Origin: JBBDMC01 sp963826055
GTDB taxonomy: Bacteria; Pseudomonadota; Alphaproteobacteria; Rhizobiales; Kaistiaceae
Direction of reading: 5' to 3'
Assembly: GCA_963826055.1 (NCBI GenBank)
Contig: CAWGVO010000009.1
Location: 806,001 to 870,000, forward strand
Length of the DNA: 64,000 bases
Each line of letters opens with the position of its first letter. The first letter of the stretch is position 1. The notes under the pieces were generated by a model, which ran no database searches, was not told where the DNA came from, and saw nothing but the letters and a program-made list of their open reading frames with translations. The position numbers were made by a program, and so were the translations under genes. Positions 56,810 to 64,000 of this stretch are shown piece by piece.

Positions 56810-56870
56810 TGGGTTCTGTTCCTCTTGAGGATTTGATCCGGCCTCGGATCGTTCTTGGAATTGACGTCTG

Positions 56871-56897
56871 TTAGCACTCACACTCAGCGAGTGCCAA
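56871..56897. promoter_or_regulatory. CIRCE operator (HrcA site) of groESL
   Basis: TTAGCACTC-N9-GAGTGCCAA is the CIRCE palindrome (consensus TTAGCACTC-N9-GAGTGCTAA) with one mismatch. HrcA repressor binding here would keep groESL low until heat shock. Confidence 0.92.
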
Positions 56898-57140
56898 TGA
56901 CGCGGGGCACATAAGGGTGCGATCTCCCGGTGTCAAGGCCCAATCTATTGTGGCGAACGCCCAGACTCGCGACTACTACTGCTAGCACGGGGCAATCACA
57001 AGTGTTAATTCCGACGATTTAAGAAGAAATCCGTGATGGGCGCGGGAGACTAGTTAATTTCAGGAAGTTTTGGAGGTGCCCATTAACGCATCTTAAAGAG
57101 CTAATAGCTAGCGTCGGCCAAACTCTTTTAGGAGAGCCAA
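56898..57140. other. AT-rich intergenic region before the first tadG-like gene
   Basis: About 240 bp without an evident gene, less GC-rich than elsewhere (for example GTTAATTCCGACGATTTAAG). It should hold the divergent promoters of groESL and the tadG-like gene. AGGAGAG at 57130-57136 is the ribosome site of the latter. No tRNA or terminator was recognised. Confidence 0.55.
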
Positions 57141-59198
57141 GTGTTCGGCGTGTCCCTAAAGAACTTCGCCGCGCGCGTCTGGTGGCAGCGTTCTGCCCAC
57201 CTTCGCCATCGCGTTCATCCCGCTGCTCGTCGCCATGGGCGGCGTCGTCGACTACACCAACGCCTTCGACCGGAAGGAACTGGTCCAGGACGCCATGGAT
57301 TCGGCCGCCCTTGCCGCCGGCAAGAAGATCGGCCTGTTGTCGATGACGGAACTGGAAGACGACGTCGACAGCTATTACACCGCCAACATCGGCGACAATC
57401 TCGCCGATCCGCCGCCGCTCACCACCTCGGTCAACGTCTCCACCATCACGCTGACCACCGAACTGCACGTGCCGACCTATTTCCTCGGCATGATCGGCAT
57501 CCACGAGCTGGTCTTCCCGCTGAAGTCGCAGGCCACCCTCGCCCTCGGCACCCTCGAGGTGGCGATGGTTCTCGACAACTCGACGTCGATGACCCTGCCG
57601 AGTTCGAAGATCGCGACGCTGAAGACGGCCGCCGGCGAACTCGCCACCACCCTTTGGGGCCTCGGCGCCACCAGCACCCAGCCCGATCCGGTGAAGATCG
57701 CCGTCGTGCCGTTCGGCGCCGCGGTCAACGTCGGCCCGAACGTCACCTGGATCGACAAGCTCGGGCAAGGGCACCTACGCCGCCGACGCCATGAAGGGCC
57801 TGGGCGCACCGTCGTCCACCAATCCGTGGAGCCTTCTCAGCGGGCTTAAGGACTCCAGCGGCAACGCGATCACCTGGGCAGGCTGCGTCGAGGAACGCCC
57901 GGATCCCTACAACGTCACCGACGATCCGCCCTCGACCGCCGTCACTCCGACCGCCGCAGAGGCCAAGACCCTGTTCGAACCGATGTTCGCACCGGACGAG
58001 CCGGACAACTGGACCTGCTCGACGAGCTCCTGCGACTACGCCGGTTCGACGAGCTCGAACCGCCGCTACAACGGCACCCCAACCGGCAACCAGAGCTACA
58101 ACAACTATCTGCCCGACGCCGGCGACCCGACGACTTGCTCGTCCGAGTTCAAGACGATCTCGTCGGTCAGCACCTCGAACGAGACGCTGACCACGTCCAC
58201 GGCCCACGGCCTGACCGCCGGCACTCAGGTCACCTTCGACAGCACCGGCTCCTTGCCCGGCGGCTTGTCGAGCACGACCACCTACTACGTGATCTCCTCC
58301 GGCCTGACCTCGACGGCGTTCAAGGTTTCCACGTCGTCCGGTGGCTCGGCCGTGAACCTGACCAGCAGCGGCTCCGGCACCAAGCGGGTGATGCGGACCA
58401 ACAATTGGACCTGCTCAAACGGCAACGCCAATTGCGGCGGCACAAACGTCGGCAAGCAGGAAGAAGATGGGCTTGCCGGCATCAACGTTTCTACGAGTGC
58501 GCTCTGCAAGTACGGCACCTCGTCCAACAAGGCGACCGTCGCCAGCATTAACGTCGCCAACCTCAGCGGCACCGGCGGCGGCGGACCGAACTTCATGTGC
58601 ACGACCCAGGCGCTGACGCCCCTGACGACCTCACAGAGCACCGTCAGCGCGGCGATCACCTCCATGCAAGCGAACGGCTACACCAACATCACGGCCGGCC
58701 TGATGTGGGGCTGGCGGGCCATATCGCCCGGAGAGCCGTTCACCGAAGGGCGCCCCTATACCTCAACCGACAACCAGAAGATCATCGTGCTGATGACCGA
58801 CGGCGAGAACACATACCAGCCGTACCTGCAGGCCGACATCAACCCGGGGAGCAACACCTACGCCGGCAAGTTCGTGAAATCCGCCTACGGCGCGTGGGCG
58901 TACCTTTTCAAGAACCATCTGGGCACCACGTCGACCCAGTCGTCGACGGTGTTCACCAAACTGAACGAGTCACACCGCCTCTGCCTGCGCCAACGCCAAG
59001 GCCGCCGGCATCACCATCTACACCGTCGGCTTCGAGATCAACGACACCACTGCGAGCGATCCCGAAGCAACCAAGGCGCTCCTTCAGAACTGCGCCAGCG
59101 ACACGAGCAAGTACTTCGATGCTCAGAACGAGACGGACCTGCTCAACGCCTTCTCGGCGATCGGCGACCAGATCACGCTGCTCCGCATCTCGCAGTAG
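57141..59198 (+). CDS. TadG-like pilus/surface protein with von Willebrand A domain, copy A, frameshifted
   Basis: A cell-envelope protein with a TadE/TadG-type N-terminal helix (GSVLPTFAIAFIPLLVAMGG, preceding VVDYTNAFDRKELVQDAMD). A von Willebrand A domain follows with the MIDAS motif in VLDNSTSMTL and DGENT later. Inside it lies a module (STSTAHGLTAGTQVTFDSTG, LPGGLSSTTTYYVI, VNLTSSGSGT) that resembles the FCCH-like repeats of phage tail proteins. Cys-rich stretches (TCSTSSCDY) suggest disulfides. GTG 57141 follows AGGAGAG. Frame changes near 57180, 57762 and 58967 each come from one extra base relative to copy B or the expected frame. It is a tandem duplicate of 59351-61408. Confidence 0.85.
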
Positions 59199-61408
59199 GC
59201 AGCGACACGGAGCCACAGTGCATGACCCGCATGAGTGGGAAAGGTAAACCAGAATCCAGATTTAACTGAATCCTAACCGCCTCGCTTAACGTTTGAGCAG
59301 TACCCGACGTGTTGTCATGCGCTCAAGTTTGACAACCGAGGCGCATAGCCATGTTGTGTGTGCTGCTGAGACGGTTCGCCCGCGCATCTAGCGGCAGCGT
59401 TCTGCCCACCTTCGCCATCGCGTTCATCCCGCTGCTCGTCGCCATGGGCGGCGTCGTCGACTACACCAACGCCTTCGACCGGAAGGAACTGGTCCAGGAC
59501 GCCATGGATTCGGCCGCCCTTGCCGCCGGCAAGAAGATCGGCCTGTTGTCGATGACGGAACTGGAAGACGACGTCGACAGCTACTACACCGCCAACATCG
59601 GCGACAATCTCGCCGATCCGCCGCCGCTCACCACCTCGGTCAACGTCTCCACCATTACGCTGACCACCGAACTGCACGTGCCGACCTATTTCCTCGGCAT
59701 GATCGGCATCCACGAACTGGTCTTCCCGCTGACCTCGCAGGCCACCCTCGCGCTGGGCACCCTCGAGGTGGCGATGGTTCTCGACAATTCGACGTCGATG
59801 ACCCTGCCGAGCTCGAAGATCGCGACCCTGAAGACGGCCGCCGATGACCTCGCCACCACGCTGTGGGCTCTCGGCAATACCAGCACCCAGCCGGACCCTG
59901 TGAAGATTGCCGTCGTGCCGTTTGGTGCCGCGGTGAACGTCGGTCCGAACGTCACCTGGATCGACAAGTCGGGCAAGGGCACCTACGCGGCCGATGCCAT
60001 GAAGGACGGCGGCGCGCCCTCATCGACCAACCCATGGGATCTGCTGGCCGGATTGCAGGATTCCCACGGCAACGCGATCACCTGGGCAGGCTGCGCCGAG
60101 GAACGGCCGGACCCCTACAACGTCACCGACGATCCGCCATCGACCGCCGTGAACCCGACCGCCGAGGAGGCCAAGACCCTGTTCGAGCCGATGTTCGCAC
60201 CGGACGAGCCGGACAACTGGACCTGCTCGACGAGCTCCTGCGACTACGATGGTTCATATTCCGACCGCCGCTACAACGGCGCCCCGGGAGGTCGACAGAG
60301 CTACAACAACTATCTTCCGGACGCCGGCGAGGGGGGTACGTGTCCATCCAATAGCTTGCAGATATCGTCGGTCAGCACCTCACAGGACAAACTAACCACG
60401 GCGAGCGCGCATGGATTAAGTGCCGGTGACAAGGTCACCTTCACCAGCACCGGCTCCCTGCCTGGTGGCTTGCACACCGGCAACCACCTACTACGTGCTC
60501 GGTAGCGGCATCTCCTCGACCAGTTCAAGGTCTCCACTTCAAACAACGGCTACGCCGTCAATCTGACCAGCAGCGGCTACGGCACCAAATACGTGATGCT
60601 GCAGACGAGCGACGACTGGACATGCGCGAACGGCGACGCCAACTGCGGCGGTAGCGGCGTTGGCAGAAGCGAGGAGGACGCGCTCGCCGGCGTCAACGTT
60701 GCCAGCAACGCGCTCTGCAAGTACGGCACCTCGTCCAACAAGGCAACCGTCGCCGACGTTTCCGTTGCCAATCTCAGCGGCACCGGCGGCGGCGGACCGA
60801 ACTTCATGTGCACGACCCAGGCGCTGACGCCCCTGACGACCTCACAGAGCACCGTCAGCGCGGCGATCACCTCCATGCAAGCGAACGGCTACACCAACAT
60901 CACGGCCGGCCTGATGTGGGGCTGGCGGGCAATATCGCCCGGAGAGCCGTTCACCGAAGGGCGCCCCTATACCTCAACCGACAACCAGAAGATCATCGTC
61001 CTGATGACCGACGGCGAGAACACCTACGATCCGTATCTTCAGGCCGACATCAACCCGGGGAGCAACACCTACGCCGGCAAGTTCGTGAAATCCGCCTACG
61101 GCGCGTGGGCGTACCTTTTCAAGAACCATCTGGGCACCACGTCGACCCAGTCGTCGACGGTGTTCACCAAACTGAACGATCACACCGCCTCTGCCTGCGC
61201 CAACGCCAAGGCCGCCGGCATCACCATCTACACGGTGGGCTTCGAGATCAACGACACGACGTCAAGCGATCCGGAGACGACCAAGGCCCTTCTCCAGAAC
61301 TGCGCAACCGACACCAGCAAATATTTCGACGCCCAAAACGAAACGGACCTGCTGGACGCCTTCCACGCCATCGGCGACCAGATCACGCTACTGCGCATCT
61401 CGCAGTAG
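57184..61408 (+). repeat. Tandem duplication of the tadG-like gene
   Basis: Copy A and copy B share long identical stretches, for example from GGCAGCGTTCTGCCCACC (57184 and 59393) for about 180 bp, and around GGCGGCGGACCGAACTTC for more than 200 bp. The middle parts (module and Cys-rich segment) differ more. Most differences are silent third-position changes, so the duplicate is recent or kept alike by gene conversion. Confidence 0.9.
59351..61408 (+). CDS. TadG-like pilus/surface protein with von Willebrand A domain, copy B, frameshifted
   Basis: The second copy starts at ATG 59351 (LCVLLRRFARASSGSVLPTF). It has the same layout as copy A: helix near residues 15-35, MIDAS VLDNSTSM near residue 143, inserted FCCH-like module near residues 336-416 and LMTDGENTYDPYL near residue 550. 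The end is ETDLLDAFHAIGDQITLLRI. Frame changes near 60475 and 60515 cancel out: an extra G in ACCGGCAACC, then a missing base before AGTTCAAGG, judged against copy A. TadG-like proteins are associated with Flp/Tad pili, but no tad assembly genes are nearby, so its role may be adhesion. Confidence in the family is good. Confidence 0.87.
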
Positions 61409-61423
61409 GGTGGTTGCGGCACA

Positions 61424-61453
61424 GGGCGCCGTGTTCGCGCGAACGCGGTGCCC
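61424..61453. terminator. Hairpin between convergent genes
   Basis: An imperfect stem (GGGCGCCGTGTTCG with CGAACGCGGTGCCC) follows the copy B stop and precedes the end of the next gene on the minus strand. It has no T run, so the terminator role is uncertain. Confidence 0.4.
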
Positions 61454-61462
61454 CCGGTCCGT

Positions 61463-62050
61463 CTATTCCACAATCGAGAACGGCATTGCCACGGTCGCCG
61501 ACTTGGCTGAAGCCCGGTCACCCACCGTCAGATGCAGCACGTAGTCGCCCGGTTTGAGGTCGGGGAGGGGGACTGCGATCTTGAGGGGCACCTCATGGCT
61601 CTTCGTTAGCCCTTGCCAGACGACGTTGCCGAAGTCGTCGGTCTTGGCGAGGATCAACCCGCCCGGCGTTCGAATTTCGACACCGGTCGTCATCTCCACC
61701 CGCACCGATCCGGCGTCGGCGATAAATCCATACCCGACCGGCGCCAGATAGACGGTTGCCGTTTCGCCGGAGTGAAAGGTCGCCTCGCCACGCGGCCGGT
61801 ATTGGCCGAACCCGGTCACCGCATCGACGAATACGGCCGTGCGAAACTGGAGCGGCGAGGCCTTCCAGAACGCATCCGTCGCCTGATCGAACGCCGACAG
61901 GGCATTGGCCGGTTTTGCCTGCTGCAGCAGATTATCCGCTTCTGTTGCCAGTTGGCTGATATCGCTGGCCTGGGCGCCCGCCTCAATGGCGGCCGTCGCT
62001 GCAACGGCAACAGCGGCGGCGAAGGCGAGCCGCCTGAGTGTTCTGAGCAT
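61463..62050 (-). CDS. Secreted hypothetical protein
   Basis: A 195-residue protein, not recognised. The signal peptide is LAFAAAVAVAATAAIEAGAQ. The mature part begins with a helix (LATEADNLLQQAKPANALSA) and continues as a beta-rich domain (GETATVYLAPVGYGFI, PDLKPGDYVLHLTVGDRASA), which looks like an immunoglobulin-like fold. ATG 62050 is chosen because GGGGGA lies five bases upstream. It lies beside the tadG-like pair and a sigma-54 activator, so it may act at the cell surface. Confidence 0.65.
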   Translation of the reverse strand: MLRTLRRLAFAAAVAVAATAAIEAGAQASDISQLATEADNLLQQAKPANALSAFDQATDAFWKASPLQFRTAVFVDAVTGFGQYRPRGEATFHSGETATVYLAPVGYGFIADAGSVRVEMTTGVEIRTPGGLILAKTDDFGNVVWQGLTKSHEVPLKIAVPLPDLKPGDYVLHLTVGDRASAKSATVAMPFSIVE

Positions 62051-62151
62051 GCTTGTCCCCCGGCCTCTTTTGGCCATGCCGCGGTCGGCATGATCGAATC
62101 CTGCGGCCTCCGGCGCAAGACACTATGATTTTGGGGAATTTTCGGGGGTGT

Positions 62152-63564
<1,413 letters not shown>

Positions 63565-63627
63565 GACCGAGCGACCCCCCGTCCTGCGGCATGCCAACCT
63601 GCGATGCTGCTGCGATCATGGCTAACT

Positions 63628-63643
63628 ACGGTAAATAAACCGT
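63628..63643. promoter_or_regulatory. Inverted repeat in the divergent activator/ribF region
   Basis: ACGGT-AAATAA-ACCGT, a 5-bp perfect dyad in the 188-bp gap between the sigma-54 activator and ribF; possible operator. Confidence 0.35.
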
Positions 63644-63752
63644 GTTTTGGCTTCCGTGCGCCTGTCCCGAATTGACGCGCCCGGGCACTTGACCCGCGCC
63701 GGTGTAGACGGCAGGTTCGCCACTCCTGCTCGCCGACGGACGTCGACCCTCC

Positions 63753-64000
63753 ATGCCATCAGGCGCCCGCCGCAAGGCGCTCATACCGTTCGCGCTCGAT
63801 TCCGTTCCCGCCACGCTGACCGGCGGCGCGGTTGCCGTCGGCAACTTCGATGGCATGCATCCCGGTCACGTCGCTTTGCTGGAGGCGACGCGGTCGGAGG
63901 CCAACCGTCTCGGCGCACGCGCGCTGGTGCTGACGTTCGAACCGCATCCGCGCACCGTGTTCCGTCCGGACGCACCGGTCTTCCGTCTCACGCCGTTGCC
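63753..64000 (+). CDS. ribF: Riboflavin kinase/FAD synthetase RibF, 5' part (3' end outside window)
   Basis: The first 82 residues of the bifunctional enzyme that phosphorylates riboflavin and adenylates FMN. ATG 63753 gives PSGARRKALIPFALDSVPAT, then the nucleotidyltransferase signatures AVGNFDGMHPGHVALLEATR and LTFEPHPRTVFRPDAPVFRL. These match the N-terminal FAD synthetase half. The gene runs off the right edge. It is divergent from the sigma-54 activator. Confidence 0.93.
   Translation, partial: MPSGARRKALIPFALDSVPATLTGGAVAVGNFDGMHPGHVALLEATRSEANRLGARALVLTFEPHPRTVFRPDAPVFRLTPL

Overview
The window is GC-rich (about two thirds G+C by eye) and reads as an alphaproteobacterial chromosome, probably Rhodospirillales- or Hyphomicrobiales-like. 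The signs are a short HisG next to hisZ, the hisS-hisZ-hisG order, a plant/alphaproteobacterial-type gshA, DUF1127 proteins, an FNR/FixK-type box and tadG-like genes. No tRNA, rRNA, CRISPR array, integrase or intact insertion sequence was seen. Many genes, including the essential groL and hisS, are interrupted by single-base frameshifts. Comparison of a tandem gene pair inside the window shows lone inserted or missing bases, so most of these breaks look like sequence error rather than gene death. I annotate them as single genes and state where the frame changes.

Layout. 1-15.5 kb is a catabolic and transport island. It holds the C-terminal part of an N,N-dimethylformamidase-like large subunit, a peptide-type ABC importer (binding protein and two permeases, no ATPase seen), an enolase-superfamily enzyme, an amidohydrolase, a Rieske ferredoxin, a zinc alcohol dehydrogenase, a LacI regulator, a Gfo/Idh/MocA oxidoreductase and a complete polyamine-type ABC importer. 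An identical 15-bp LacI-like operator lies just downstream of two similar sigma-70 promoters, one before the amidohydrolase operon and one before the second importer, which suggests a local regulon. 15.5-23 kb carries a flavin-dependent halogenase-like protein, a histidine kinase with a tiny membrane ORF and a receiver-GGDEF-EAL protein, then several small unknown genes and a cytochrome c. 22.9-31.4 kb is mainly housekeeping and stress: xseA, rsmE, gshA, a universal stress protein behind a perfect FNR box, a 1-Cys peroxiredoxin, a DUF1127/LysR divergent pair, a phosphatase and an amidotransferase.

31.4-46.9 kb is two-carbon and lactate metabolism: lutABC, glcD, then about 4.2 kb of unrelated genes (dienelactone hydrolase, diheme cytochrome, a catalytically dead HtrA-like protein with a LuxR-type partner, small proteins), then glcE-glcF, a thiE-like gene, an ABC-2 exporter and malate synthase. 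GlcDEF (glycolate to glyoxylate) and AceB (glyoxylate plus acetyl-CoA to malate) form a logical pathway. 46.9-57 kb holds an MFS transporter, two tandem L,D-transpeptidases, tag, a 53-residue DUF1127 protein, hisG-hisZ-hisS and groESL with a CIRCE operator. 57-64 kb holds two tandem, nearly identical TadG/von Willebrand A proteins carrying an inserted phage-tail-like module, a secreted protein, a sigma-54 activator and the start of ribF.
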